From positions 68,434,433 to 68,498,432 of the forward strand of contig OX104112.1 in the NCBI GenBank assembly GCA_944474755.1: a DNA stretch of 64,000 bases. The letters run 5' to 3'. A model generated the notes under the pieces. The model was not told the DNA's origin and ran no database searches. It saw only the letters and a list, made by a program, of their open reading frames with translations. Shown here one piece after another: positions 50,539 to 63,300 of this stretch. Each line of letters starts with the position of its first letter. Within the stretch, counting starts at the first letter, position 1. The translations under genes and the position numbers were made by a program. This DNA is from Limnoperna fortunei. Lineage: Eukaryota > Mollusca > Bivalvia > Mytilida > Modiolidae.

Positions 50539-52187
50539 TGTGTTACATACATCGTAGAAGACCAGAGCTTAATATATGGATTATAGTCGTTTCGTACTAA
50601 AAGTAAAATGTTATGTATCATTATGTCAGAAGATCGTTTGTTGTCATTTATATAAGTATTACATATATCTATATTATTATTACCGCTAGAAAATAGCTCG
50701 TATACAGCAATCACTTACACAAGATAAAGTTAGTCTTGCTAAAGCGTATTATTCTATTAAATATAGTGTTACAGAACAAAACAATAACCAGCCAGGTTTG
50801 GTACAAATATAATTTATATAAATGATTACTGTCAAAATTTTCTTTATTATCTTTGCAAGTAAAGAAAACAAATCGACCATTAAAAATAAACCATGAAAAA
50901 AACAATTGAAACAGAGACCTGTCACATGAAAGAGACAAAAAAAATAACAAAAACTAAACGTAAGTTTACGGAACCCCAAAATACGTCATAAGCGTTCCGA
51001 AAAGTTAGCAGTGCATGTCACTAATAAAAAAAATTATCACGGATACCTAAAACAAACTCTGAGAATTCGTATGTTCATAGCAGCACATGTACAATACGCC
51101 CCTGGTTACCAAATAGTGAATGCCTCTTTAATCGGGGACTGGATGAGATTGCGAGTGGTTAAAGGTTTTTGAAAAGTAGTAAGTAGTGTGTGACGAGATT
51201 GAGCTTTACAGATCCGTTTATAGAGTTGGTAAAAAGCTAGATGCATCATAAAGATTAGTAAAACCTTTTTTGTCCCTAACCCCCTCTATACAATTTTCTT
51301 TATTATCAAAATGTCAGGAAAACAAGTCTATGCTGCATTGTTATTTCAAAACTGTTGGTACCATGTGTTAAGTATGTTCCTTAGTTCGATACATTATAAG
51401 GGTGACACTGGCAAAACCCAAAATCCTTTAAATGGAAATTATATCTTTATGTTAATGGATTCTTCGCTTCGAACAGACAACTACCTTTCAACGTAAACTG
51501 CGATGTGTTATTCACATTACACACCTTTACAAAATCACAGACATTTTAACTAACACTTTATTAGAAATAGCAACCAGACTTTTTTCAATAAAATCAAAAC
51601 ATTTTCCGTAGTGATAGCACTGAGAGAAAATAGTAAATTGGCAGGCGCAAAATTAACGTGATAAAAAAAAATGCTATATAAGAAAACTTATCAATTACTT
51701 TTTAAGTAAGCAATCACGCCTTGCGATTCTAATATGACTTTACCATAACCGATGAGCCGACCATAAGACAAACTCACACAATTTTACATTGTACATCTTG
51801 GACAATAGCACAAAAGACGTATTGAAATTACTTGACACAAAAAAGCTGGCGGAACAGACTTAATTGTCCACAGACAACTTATAAATCAACAAAATAGCCA
51901 CAGTTACGTCATGAAGTACATGCTTATTTCATTAAGTTTTAAATGTAAAGTAAAAGACAAGTATGTTTTTAAACATCTAACCAATAGCACTGTTACTCAA
52001 CATCAGTCTTTTCTAACAATTTTGCAATAAATCATCTTTAATGTATTACACACGAATTTTGAAAAGATATTTTGGTTAAAAGAAATACGAGTAGTTTCCT
52101 GTGAAATCAGCAACGCATGTGGGTGGGCCTGACACTGGGTCTACTTAATATGCTTAGAAAATGTGTGTTTTTTGTATTTTAGAGAGA
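50539..52187. other. Intergenic region downstream of gene D
   Basis: AT-rich with no supported gene. The 3' untranslated region of D probably lies in the first 350 nt; an AATAAA occurs at 50885. Frames of 60-80 codons here lack any feature. Confidence 0.4.
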
Positions 52188-52445
52188 CTAGGGGCTGAGT
52201 GGTAAAACTAGTTTGTCTACTATTGATCACGTAGTCTGTCCACACTGAGGTTGCGGGTTCGAGTCATACTATGGGCAGGGTGTACTCGATTCCAATCTTA
52301 ATTAACAAGGATTGTCTGTTTTCCTACAGAAAGTCAAGGTTCTCTCGGGGTACTCCTGTGTCATCCACTATAAAGACTGGACGCCATGATATAGCCGAAA
52401 AGTTGCTGAAAATAGTGATAGCAATAAACAATCAAACAAGCTTTT
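52188..52445 (+). mobile_element. SINE copy 5, full length, tRNA-derived
   Basis: The head GGGGCTGAGTGGTAAAACTA (A box-like, from 52191) and GGTTCGAGTC (B box, 52256-52265) form an internal RNA polymerase III promoter typical of tRNA-derived SINEs. The body follows: AACAAGGATTGTCTG, CTCTCGGGGTACTCC, ACGCCATGATATAGCC, GTTGCTGAAAATAGTG, ending in a CAATCAAACAA tail. It is the most complete copy in the window. Confidence 0.85.
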
Positions 52446-53114
52446 CCGGATACACAATTATCATAATGACAGAAAATTAATAACTAACACATGAGTTCCT
52501 CTAGGGTAGATTCTAGGGCCTATACTATCCTTTTTTATATAATCGATAGCATTACATAAATTCATTCGTGAATTAGCTATTTTTAGATTAGAAAAGTTTG
52601 TATGTAATTGATGACAACCCAAAATTTGGCCAAATTACACAATTTCGCAGCAATATATGAATTTTCAATCAAGGTGACTTATTGACTCTTTATTTTAAAG
52701 AGAACAAAAACTATGATAAAAGCGAGAAAATATATAAAAAAACTCTCACCCTCCTCTCTTATTATGAATAACACTATAATGTTATTTATTATTTACTAGC
52801 TTTTACTATTGTGGACCTTTGACAAATCTTTCCGGTCAGATTGCGAATATTAAGTAGTTCCCTTAACTATTATTTATTCATAAAAATCTTGTAGATTTGC
52901 AACTGTGATTGCACTTGAGGGTTTACTCGAAATAAATAATCATTATCTATTCCACTGTCCTCGATCTAAAGTGTCTAAATATATAAATCCTTCCTGAAGT
53001 AAAAACATTAACTTCAAAATTTTCAATAATTTTCTCTTGCGATATGCTTTAATTATAAATATAGACTGATTGATTAAATTTCAAAAAAATGTATTTAAAT
53101 GCATTTTCTTGAAT

Positions 53115-53265
53115 GGTTATAACGCTACTTTTAGGACTTCTTTGGCCATATTCTGGCCTCGAGTTGTTTTTGTGGAAAGAGCTGAAATACCCGGTGATAT
53201 TTTGTGACCATAGGATGAAAATATCGCAATCTTTTTAAATTATAATTGTAGGCGAGGTGTAAGAC
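53115..53265 (-). mobile_element. SINE copy 6, reverse orientation
   Basis: Complement of the same SINE body: TAACGCTACTTTTAGGACTT, GGCCATATTCTGGCCTCGAG, AGCTGAAATACCCGGTG. It is diverged. The 670 bases between copies 5 and 6 are AT-rich and hold nothing recognised. Confidence 0.6.
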
Positions 53266-53479
53266 TCAAAAAATAAATTTAAAACATGCTTGGATTAAAC
53301 ATTTTTTTATTTGTGCAAAGAAACAAAAAAGATCAGACACAAGTAACGCATATTTATGAAGTCTAGTCCAGTTAGTGCATTCTAGTAAGCCTTAAAAGAA
53401 GATTCCAGTGGAATTTTTATAACAGAAAATTTAACCAAAATTAGAACAGGTTTAACTAAAAGCTAAATTGAAGTTTGAA

Positions 53480-53641
53480 AAGAAAACAAAACATACTGGA
53501 GTTTGGATGGTGAGGTCTTTGTAAAAAGTAAAAAAAATAGTATCAATGATCACCATGACATTGCTAAACTGGAGCAAACTATTGCTGCTCGAATGACTGA
53601 TAGACCATCAGCTTCATCAGAGGAGGGTATAGACATACCCT
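53480..53641 (+). pseudogene. C-terminal ORF fragment, probably retroelement
   Basis: An open stretch reads KENKTYWSLDGEVFVKSKK, continues through HHDIAKLEQTIAARMTDRPS and ends EEGIDIP before a stop at about 53641. The W-x-x-D-G-x-V-F-V-K pattern resembles the end of a LINE ORF1-type protein, but I am not certain. A stop lies just upstream and no longer frame exists. It is a short remnant. Confidence 0.35.
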
Positions 53642-55139
53642 AAGTCGCATCTTTATCATATACTCTTAATTTTGTAAATACATCATTTATTATTCATCAA
53701 CGTATTACATATTATGTTGGATACAGCTGTCCACAGCACTTAATGATTTTTGGCCATTTATGTTTAGCTAACAACATCCTAAACAAAGTATAAATAAAAC
53801 AAAAAACTATTTTCCTAGTACCACAAAATTTGTCTTGTCCAGTTGTTATAGATGTAATGTAAATACGTTTAACGTCTTCCTTATTTTTGTTCAGGCCCTG
53901 AAAAATCGTAAATAATATTAATGTTAATTTACTGAGCATAGAACATAAATCCTTGTTATTATTCTTCTAAAAGATAGTGGAAAATTGAATTCCAAGTCAG
54001 ACAATTTCAATTTTATGATCATACGGATCAGATAGAGATAGCATAAAGATTCACCTCGCATGCGCGAACAATAAATTAATATAATTTTATAAGTTTGTTA
54101 AGAAATTTAAAAGTGCAAGATTCGTTTATTTCCGTAAGCACTGTTACGCCAAGTTTGAATGTACTTATTCTGAACTGTCCACTTATATACAAGCTTTATT
54201 ATCTATAAAAACAGAAAATCCGTTCGTAAAAAACATCATGACAACTTTCTAAATTGTATCATTTTACTTGTACAATTTGTGTCTTTGTTCTTCTTCCTTT
54301 CTTACTTAAACGGATGTCGTCGATTATTTTGTACTCGGTGTGTTTATTGCTAGACCCATGAGTGTTTGTGTAGTACTTTATAGTTATTGACATCAGTGAT
54401 TACAGGGCTGCCATAGGTTCATTCTAGTCACAACATGGAAGCTTACGAATATGTGAACATGTATCAACACTTAAATATCAGGAAACGTATATAAATATTA
54501 AATGATTTTAAATAAGTACTTATTCTTTATTTCAAAACTTCATGACGACAACGAGAAACTCCAGATTAAGAGAAAAAAATTTCCCAGCTAAGTTTGTCAG
54601 GGTTTCGTGGACACATGAGGACCCCTGACTTGTGACGATGAAACAATGGTTGAGTTTTAATACGAATAAATGGGAGTCTTAATGACTTCTTAAATCGAAG
54701 CCCCCAATCTGTTTGAACGACCAATATATACCCGTAGTACATGTAAATACCCATAAACATGTTGGAGTTATATTCAGTTGTGATTAAAAATGGCTTCAGG
54801 ATATAGATAACATTTTCTCAAGTGCTGCTCATCACATCAATTTTATACGGAAGTTAAAATTTCAAATTAGTGGAAAGAGACTCTAGAAACATTATATTTG
54901 GTGTATATCAGACCAATTTTAGAATTTAATTAGAGGCGGCTAGAATTGTTACAGGGTTACTCTTATTTACTTATACATGTACCAAAAGAATTTATGGTAA
55001 AGTAGGGTGAGAGACTTAAAAAAAACGAAGAATAAAATAAAACTTTAAATGTTTTATACTACTGCCCATACATACCTAAGTGAACCTATTCCCCCTCAAT
55101 TCAAAGTATAACTAACTATTCTCTAAGAAACGTAGAAGA
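53642..55139. other. Intergenic, nothing recognised
   Basis: AT-rich sequence without repeats or frames that I can support. Confidence 0.35.
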
Positions 55140-55615
55140 CGTTATTGTTCGATTCTGTAGATTATCTCTAACTATGAATTTCGTGCCGATATCGTTCGTA
55201 TATGGTACGGTATAACGTATGGTATATCGTGCATCGTTTTCTCAATCGTACATAGTATGGTTGATCGTTTATCGTTTATTCTATCGTTCATAGTATGGTT
55301 TTCCGTTTTTTATATCGTACATCGTATGGTTTATCGTGCATCGTCTGGTTTATCCTTTATGCTATCGTTCGTCGTATGGTTTCCTGTTTGTGTTAGCGTA
55401 AATAGATGGATAATTTGATTGTACATGCAATCGTTTCGTACAATGTTAAACAAACTTCAAAATTAATTTTTAAAAAACCGGAAAATTACTGTAATTTAAT
55501 AGTTTTTAAATAACGTTATGAATCAGTGACGTTATAAAGTTTATATAAAATTACATTAACAGGGATATCCAACATTTGTTTTCACATAATAACCTTTAAT
55601 GTAATCGTCAGTCCA
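55140..55615. mobile_element. Fragment related to the 4.19 kb element
   Basis: An array of TATGGT and TATCGT motifs (55185-55400) is the reverse of the ACCATACGAT array at 35700-35860. Its flank matches the element in reverse: ATTGTACATG..., GAATCAGTGACGT and CGTCAGTC correspond to 35693, 35574 and 35483. The terminal CAGTCCCTG is not present, so this is a truncated, inverted relative. Confidence 0.65.
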
Positions 55616-55807
<192 letters not shown>

Positions 55808-56199
55808 TTTGCTTTAAGTCGATACGGGTACGTCGGGAACATACACACAGTTTTATTGAATGTCGGTGTGAACATAATCTCTCTCTTGATCTTTATAACC
55901 GAACATGTCCAGATACATGTAAGTGAAGTTTTTATAGACACTTCTATTTTAATCTGATACCTTTTAAACGTATTTGATTTTTCTCTGTTTAATAGGATGA
56001 GTATGTGTACATACATCACATCTATTTAAGCGCTGTATTTTACACATTTGGGACCAGTATATTAAGTCCGTAAAACAAAACGAAGCCAGTTTTTTTTATT
56101 ACCTAACGTCTGTTAATTTGAAACTAAACAACAACTTGATCAACTTTTTCGAGCTTTGAATACGAACATCTGCATCAGAATTGATTTTAGAATATAATA

Positions 56200-56430
56200 T
56201 TTATCCAGATGATCTACTCGTATGTATGTCAACACTAAGATTGCAGGTGTAAGTCTCACTGCGAGTAGCGTGCGCTAGATTCCAATTGTAATTGACAAGG
56301 ATTGCCAGTTTTCCTACTGAAGGTCCGGGTACACCGAGTACTTCCTTCCTGCAATAAAAAAAACTGGACGCCAAGATAAAGCTGAATAATTGCTGTTAGT
56401 AGCGTAAAACAACATTAAAACAAAACAAGC
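56200..56430 (+). mobile_element. SINE copy 7
   Basis: AGATTGCAGGTGTAAGTCTC (B box region), TTGACAAGGATTGCCAGTTT, TCCTACTGAAGGTCCGGGTA, GACGCCAAGATAAAGCTGAA and TGCTGTTAGTAGCGTAAAAC. The head is diverged and the body well kept. The 500 bases after it are AT-rich with nothing else. Confidence 0.8.
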
Positions 56431-57046
56431 TACTCTTTTGTTATATTGCATTTAATCAAAATGATGAAGCATAAATATTCGCAGTGCAATTTATCAAACA
56501 AACCAACTGATTTACTTAATTGATCATAATTTTAACGTTAACTTTATTGTAGATTCCTTTCTGCTCTTCTCTCTTTCCGCTTTATTTGTATCGTCTTAAA
56601 TACCTGGTTCAGTGTTAGTGTTAAACATGACCCCTCCCCCTTAACTGTTTTTTCTCTTTTATTTTTATTGTATTTATGCTATTATATTTGTTCTGAATAT
56701 TGCATGATATTTATTTTACATGTTAAAATGTATTTATTAAATTATGTGCTGACGATTGCATGTATATGTAGCATTCATTGTGTTATATGGAGAGGATAAT
56801 ATAAGTTGTGATAACTTGTATCCGATCCAGTGTTATAACTTTAAGGCAATAAATATGTTTAAATTAAATTAAACATTCGCCAGAAAGGTGTTTTTTCTTT
56901 GTGAACATTATACCTCGTTAAAATTGTCTTCCCTAACAGATAGTTTTACGATATATTTCAAGAAATACACGTATCTGTAGGGGTGTGACTTTTTACCCAA
57001 ACTTACCCAAACTATACCCAAAATACTACGAAAGCCCAGAAGGCTC

Positions 57047-57155
57047 ATTCGAGATTCGAGAATCGAAATTCGAGATTCGAGATTCAAAATTCGGAACTCG
57101 AGATTCGAGATTCGAAATTCGAAACTTGAGATTCGAGATTCTAAATTCGAAATTC
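57047..57155. repeat. ATTCGAG tandem array
   Basis: About fifteen imperfect 7-bp units (TTCGAGA, TTCGAAA and variants) inside the left part of the 9-bp-TSD element. The palindromic TTCGAA cores make the array read similarly on both strands. Confidence 0.85.
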
Positions 57156-57276
57156 AATATAGTTATAACCAATCAGATTGCGTGTTACATAATTGTCTAC
57201 CAATCAGAAAGCTATAATATAAACGTAGCCACGTGCCACACGTGTATAATATGCAATTGTTCGCACCACATCGTTC

Positions 57277-58401
57277 GTGCTGGTATGGGTAAAAATTGAC
57301 AGCTTAAGGTCCAAACTGCTCGACGTGACCAAACTGAAAAACATCCCAGTCAAAGTAGAAAGGTTCGACTCGCAATTCAGAACTAAAATACAAGAAAAAC
57401 GCGAAAACCAGACAATAAATAAACCAAAGGTCCCAACTACAATCTTTAAAGTTATCAAGGATTATATAAAACCCACCGTTTTACCACTGAAAGAACAGGA
57501 AACCATGATTAAAAATCAAATGAAAATTGACGTTAAACTAAAAGAAATCGAAAAGGCAAACTTTTTATTGGCCATGATAAACTTTGATAACAAAGAACTA
57601 ACAAGCTTGGTCACAAAAGAATTTAAATATAAATTAGATAACTATATCCCAAAACCAAAGTTCTGTACCAAATGTTCTAAATTCGGACATTTCACAAAAG
57701 CATGCACAAGCGTTACACCAAATTGCGCAAAATGCTCCGGGAAACATGACACTAAAATATGTAAAAGCAAAACTAATAAATGCGTAAATTGTCAGGGAGA
57801 CCATATTTCCAACTCTATTAATTGCCCGGTTTATAAATTCCACAATCAGGTAAATAAATTAATATCATCGGAAAACATTGACTTTAAAATAGCCGTTCAA
57901 AAGGTTAAAGATCTCGAAAAATACACAAAACCCCAAAATAAAACAGAAAGCAGCAATAAAGGAAATAAAAAAATGTCATACAGCCAGGCTGTAATAAACC
58001 AAGCCATAAATGTGTCGGAGGTAATTAGCAGCCAGACAACCGCGGAAACTCCTGCTGATAAATTAGACAAAACACCTGTGACGACAGGAAGCCATAAAAG
58101 CCTGACAAAAACGAATCTCAATAAAACTCAGTTTCAAAATTTGAGTAGTTTACAACCGAAAAATAATAATAAAGATCCCTTTGAACATTCGGCTCAAGTT
58201 GCGTTTGGAGGACTCATGATCTCCATAATAGATTTTATCATGCAGGCAATAGAAAATAAAGAAAAACCAGAAAAACAAAAAGTAGCCCAAACCGTTACTA
58301 AACTTATAAATAGACACCTCGGGACCGACATAAACGCTGACAGAATTCAAGTAAGCCACGATTTTGCGGCATTAAAAAGGACTAGAAAAAACTCTGTATA
58401 A
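57277..58401 (+). CDS. LINE ORF1, gag-like zinc-knuckle protein (5' truncated)
   Basis: Open for 374 codons from the element edge. The first codon is GTG and the first in-frame ATG is at 57505, so the native start was probably lost in the truncation. Residues about 129-187 hold three CCHC knuckles: CTKCSKFGHFTKAC (C-x2-C-x4-H-x4-C), CAKCSGKHDTKIC and CVNCQGDHISNSINC. A Lys/Gln/Thr-rich region follows. Such proteins bind the element RNA and form the ribonucleoprotein used for target-primed reverse transcription. The stop lies 59 nt before the ATG of ORF2, in the same frame phase arrangement common for LINEs. Confidence 0.8.
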   Translation: MLVWVKIDSLRSKLLDVTKLKNIPVKVERFDSQFRTKIQEKRENQTINKPKVPTTIFKVIKDYIKPTVLPLKEQETMIKNQMKIDVKLKEIEKANFLLAMINFDNKELTSLVTKEFKYKLDNYIPKPKFCTKCSKFGHFTKACTSVTPNCAKCSGKHDTKICKSKTNKCVNCQGDHISNSINCPVYKFHNQVNKLISSENIDFKIAVQKVKDLEKYTKPQNKTESSNKGNKKMSYSQAVINQAINVSEVISSQTTAETPADKLDKTPVTTGSHKSLTKTNLNKTQFQNLSSLQPKNNNKDPFEHSAQVAFGGLMISIIDFIMQAIENKEKPEKQKVAQTVTKLINRHLGTDINADRIQVSHDFAALKRTRKNSV

Positions 58402-58460
58402 ATTGCTCTTCCTCCCGCAAACTGTTCTTAATTAGGTTAAATAACGTTAAGTAAACCACA

Positions 58461-61400
58461 ATGGAAGGGCTTACAATCTTACAATGGAACGCGAGATCGC
58501 TTTACTCAAACGGTACCGCGCTTAAACATTATCTAGATAACCATCCTAAACCAGATGTTATCTGTATACAAGAAACTTTTTTCTATGATAAAAAGTACCT
58601 TAAACTAAACGGGTACCACCCACCCATCTTAAAAAGTCGAAAATCGGTGATTAAAAAAGATAAAAAGAAACCCGGTAAGGGGGGTGGCGTTGCAATATAC
58701 ATTGTTAGTAGCCTCTCTTTAACAGAAATTAACTTTGATTCCGACATTATTGAAACAGTGGGTGTTACTATTAACTGTCAAAATAAAAATATAACCATTG
58801 TAAATTCATATAGGCCCCCAAACAATAAAGTTCAAGCACAAGATTATAAAATTATAACGGATAAATTAACCGAAAACTCTGTACTACTTGGCGATCTAAA
58901 TAGTAAATCCCCATTATGGGGCTCCCCCGCGTCAGACCTTAATGGCAAAATTTTGGAAAATGTTATAGAAGAAAAAAACTTAATTATCCTAAATGACGGA
59001 ACAGGTACACATAGAACTAACACAGGTAACCCCTCCCACATCGATCTGACAATAGTAACACCCAGCCTTGCCACTAACAGCTCTTGGGAAGTCTTAAATG
59101 ACCCACTCGGCTCAGACCACTTCCCCATCCTAACAACACTAAATGCTAAACCCATAAAAACCAAAGTTATAACTCCACAAAGATGGATCTTCGAAAAAGC
59201 AGATTGGCTCAAATACAAAACCCTATGCGATGACATAGACAAAACAGACGTCAAAAACGACGATATTAATATTTTCAACCAAAATCTATGTGAAGTCATA
59301 ACTAAAATAGCAGAAGTAACTATCCCCAAAACGTCGGGAAAAATACACGAACGGAAAAATTGCCCCTGGTGGAACGAAGAATGCACGCGATCCAAACGAA
59401 TAAAACGACAAACCCAACAAAAATTTGATAGATCAAAAAATCCATCAGACTTAGAAGCCCACAAAGCCGCCGTCAAAGCATTCAAAACCACCACCGACAA
59501 AGCTCGCAAGGAATACTGGCAAAAATTCTGCTCAACTTTAAATCATAGGTCGAATTTAAAAACAGTTTGGAATACTATAAGAGGCATGAAAGGTGCTAAA
59601 TTCTCTAACATCCCAACACTAGGAAAAGATAACCCATCCGTCAATAACAAAGAAAAAGCTAACTTCTTAGGACAAACATTTGCCGATGCCAGTAATGACA
59701 CAAATTTAGACCCCATTTTCAAAACTCACAAAGATGCATTCGAACTCGCGAACAGCGATATCATGGATAAACAACTCGACAATGATCAAAACAATAAGGA
59801 AATAAATAAACCTTTTACTATGGAAGAGTTTATTAAAGTTTTAAAAGGTAAAAAAGCCACAGCACCGGGCGACGATAAAATTTCATATGAAATGTTCAAA
59901 CATATGCCCGAAAACACGCTTAAAATAGTTTTAAATCTAATAAATTCCGTCTGGGAAAAAGGCATACTACCACTAAGTTGGAAACACGCCAATATCATCC
60001 CAATTCCGAAACCAAACAAAGATAAATCTGATCCTAAATCATACATGCCGATATCTTTAACATCAAATTTCTGCAAACTAATGGAAAGTATGGTAAACGT
60101 TAGACTCATATATCATCTAGAGAGCAAAAATATACTTAAAAACAATCAAAGAGGTTTTAGGAAAGGAAGGTCTACAATAGATCACCTCGTTAGACTAGAA
60201 AGTGAAATCCAAAAAGCTAAAGCTGATAATCAATTTTTACTTGCCGTTTTCTTAGATATTGAAAAGGCTTTCGACCTCTTTTGGCGAGTAGGCCTTCTTC
60301 ATAAGATTAAAAATTACGGAATTCAGGGAAGGATTTTTAATTTCATACAAGACTTTTTAAAAGATCGTAAAATTCAAGTTAAGGTTAATGATGATAAATC
60401 CGACATATTTGACATACAAAATGGGGTCCCCCAGGGCAGCGTCATCAGCCCTACCCTTTTTAATATCATGATAGACGACCTGTGTAATCAAATACACGAC
60501 AAAGGTCAACTGTCCCAGTTCGCCGATGACAGTGCGATGTGGTATAGAGGACATGAAATATCATTACTTTAAAAAAAATGCAACGGACCCTTGATAACAT
60601 TACCGACTGGTCTAGAAAATGGGGATTCAAAATTTCGGAAACAAAAACCATAGGCGTAGTCTTTGGTAACAAAAAATTATTTAACACCATCAAATTAAAA
60701 CTCAATAATGTGCCAATACAATTCCAAAATCATATTAAATTCTTAGGCCTTATCTTCGACAAAAAAACTATCATGGAACAAACACATTCAATATATCCAA
60801 GATAGGTGTAAACCCATTCTAAATCTAATGAGATATGTTAAGGCTAATAACTATGGCATGAACACAGAGACCTTACTCATGCTATATCGCTCATTACTTA
60901 GATCGGTAATTGACTACGGGTCCCAAGTTTACAACTCAGCAGGTGCCGTCGCGAAAGAAAAATTAGATAGGATTCAATATCAAGGTCTACGAATAGCCCT
61001 GCTGTGAAAGCAACTCCGGTGCAAAATCTATTGGTAGAAGCCGGAGAAAAACCACTTCAAATTCGCCGAGATGAACTTCCGAGATGAACTTTCTCTTAAA
61101 TACTGGTCGCGCTGTAAACAAAATTCTAAAAACCCAGCAAACGAAGTTTCAACTGACTGTAAGGAATATAGGGTGAACGCCCATAAATGGGAACCCAATA
61201 AATACCCGTTTGGGTACCGGGTGCGAAAAATATTAACTGAAAACAATTTATTGGAAACCGAAATTCTTGAAAAAAAACCAGTTCAATTCCCCCGTGGGAC
61301 CAAAAATCAGCAAACACTTCTCGCCATCTTTCTTCAACTTTCAATAAAACCGACGATCCCAATAAAATTAAAAATCTAACATTAGAATATATTGATAAAA

Positions 61401-62287
61401 AATACCAAAATCATATCAAAATCTATACGGACGGGTCTAAAGAACCGGTGTCTGGAAAAACGGGGTACGGTATATTTATCCCTAGATATAACTATTCCAG
61501 ATCATTCCGCAGTAGTGACAATCTCTCTGTTTACACAACCGAAATGCTTGCTATCCACCAAGCAATGTCAATAATCATAACTAATCATACAAAAATTGAA
61601 AAAGCTGTAATACTAACAGATTCCCTGAGCTCAATCCAATCAATAGAAACCGATAAATCGAGCAGACCCGATATCCTAGATTCTATTTATTGTTTGGCAG
61701 CAGATATACGTTCCAAAAATATAGATTTAACAATTGAATGGATTCCCGCGCACGTAGGTTTAATCGGTAATGAAACCACAGACCGATTAGCCAAAGCAGC
61801 CCTACAAAAAGACGAAATTGACTTTAAATTGCCGATGAGTCCTAACGAAATTCATTACATAATTAAACAAATATTTAAAATAAAATGGCAAAATATTTGG
61901 AACGAACACGCCGGTTCATGGTATTTTAATTTAAACCCAACAATAGGACAAAAACCTTATTTCTTTCAAGGCAGTCGCTTTCATTGCAAATCTATCACAA
62001 GATTAAGATTAGGAAAAACACTTTTGGCAAGACAAATAGGTCAATATGTAAGAAATATATCTCCGCTTTGCCAGCACTGCAATGTTCCGGAAGATATAAC
62101 TCACATGTTAATTAACTGTGATAAACATCAAACAGCTAGGCTAAAACTTAAAGAAGAACTGGCGAAAATGAACATAGATCAATTAGATACCCAACAACTA
62201 CTAGCACCCCCTTTAAACATAAGAGAATCTGTATATAAATATTTGGTCAATTTCATAACGGAAATAGATTACCATAAACTAATCTAA
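58461..62287 (+). pseudogene. LINE ORF2: endonuclease, reverse transcriptase, RNase H (frameshifted)
   Basis: ATG at 58461 opens 703 codons to a stop at 60572. The endonuclease (about residues 1-230) shows NARSLYS, QETFF, GDLNSKSPLWG, DLTIVT and GSDHFPI. The reverse transcriptase (about 430-700) shows KATAPGDDKI, FRKGRSTIDHL, FLDIEKAFD, GVPQGSVISPTLFNIM and the catalytic QFADD. The frame is then broken at the A run near 60570, the A run near 60762, about 61000, a 13-bp tandem duplication (CCGAGATGAACTT, about 61067-61092) and the C run near 61292. The last part (61448-62287, continuing upstream to about 61295) is RNase H with TDGSKE, TTEMLAI, LTDSLSS and PAHVGLIGNETTDRLAK, then a CQHCNVPEDITHMLINC zinc-like motif. 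All catalytic residues look intact. Confidence 0.85.
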
Positions 62288-62397
62288 TACTCAATTCTGC
62301 ACTGCGTATTTATTGGCGAATCAAATAATTTCTCTCATACTACACTTTGGATCCATCATATATAAACTAAAAACAGACGGTCGCGCCTTACAAACAC

Positions 62398-62925
62398 GGT
62401 AAGCTAAGAGCTTCGTCTCGGGCACCTACTTAGGGAAATTTATCTAAATAAAGTACCCCATTCTACTAAACCTATTCCTCGGTAAGGTATGCCAAGAGCT
62501 TCGTCTCGGGCACATACTTAGGAAAACGAGTATGATTCAAATACTCTCTAATATAAAACTATTCCTAAGTAAGGTAAGCCAAAAGCTTCGTCTCGGGCAC
62601 ATTATTAGGAGAACGCGCAATATTTAACTACCCCTATCTTAAACTATGTAACTAACATAATCCTCAGTAAGGTAAGCCAAGAGCTCGTCTCGGGCGCCTA
62701 CTGAGGAACACGCGTACTATTCTAACACCCTCTAGTAAACTAACATAACTAATATATTCCCCAGTAAGGTAAGCCAAGAGCTCGTCTCGGGCGCCTACTG
62801 AGGAACACGCGTATTATTCTAACACCCTCTAGTAAACTAACAGAACTAATATATTCTACAGTAGGGTAAGCCAAGAGCTCGTCTCGGGCGCCTTCTGATG
62901 AATGCGCGTATTCTTAAAAATGGTA
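62398..62925 (+). repeat. Tandem hairpin repeats in the LINE 3' region
   Basis: Six diverged units of about 90-100 bp, each with GGTAAGCCAAGAGCTCGTCT and CGGGCGCC or close variants. Each core is bounded by arms such as CCTCAGTA and TACTGAGG (62662-62706). The units become more alike toward the 3' side. They are non-coding and probably part of the LINE RNA 3' untranslated region. Confidence 0.8.
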
Positions 62926-62959
62926 CAAAGATAAGCTTATGTATGTATATATGTATATA

Positions 62960-63086
62960 TCTAAATATAAAAAAAAAAAAAAACAAACAAACAAAACAAA
63001 ACAAATACAAAAAAAAAAAAAAAAAAAAAACAAAAAAAAAAAATAAATAAAAAAATAAAATAAAAATAAAATTAAATAAATACAAA

Positions 63087-63117
<31 letters not shown>

Positions 63118-63300
63118 ATGAAAAATAAAATAAAACCAAATAAATAAAATAAAATTTAAAAAAATCAATAAAAAAAAATATAATAAAAAATAAAAACAAA
63201 AAAATTACATAAAAAAAATTAAGTAATTGAAATATAACAAAAATAATAATAATTAAAAAATAATAATAATAGATAGGAAAATAAATAATAGAAATTATCA
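62960..63300. repeat. A-rich low-complexity tract
   Basis: Poly-A interrupted by C, then AAAT and AATAA runs. It lies inside the LINE 3' region, before about 230 bp of less biased sequence that contains GGTAAGGACACCTACC and GTCCGTAAGGACCGTCC (small inverted repeats) and ends at the target duplication. Confidence 0.85.

Noticed and set aside
58844..59509. 221-codon - strand frame inside ORF2
   Set aside because: Antisense shadow of the clearly recognisable endonuclease/reverse transcriptase frame.
62398..62925. CRISPR-like array of spaced repeats
   Set aside because: Units are contiguous tandem repeats with diverged spacers in a eukaryotic LINE tail, with no cas genes.
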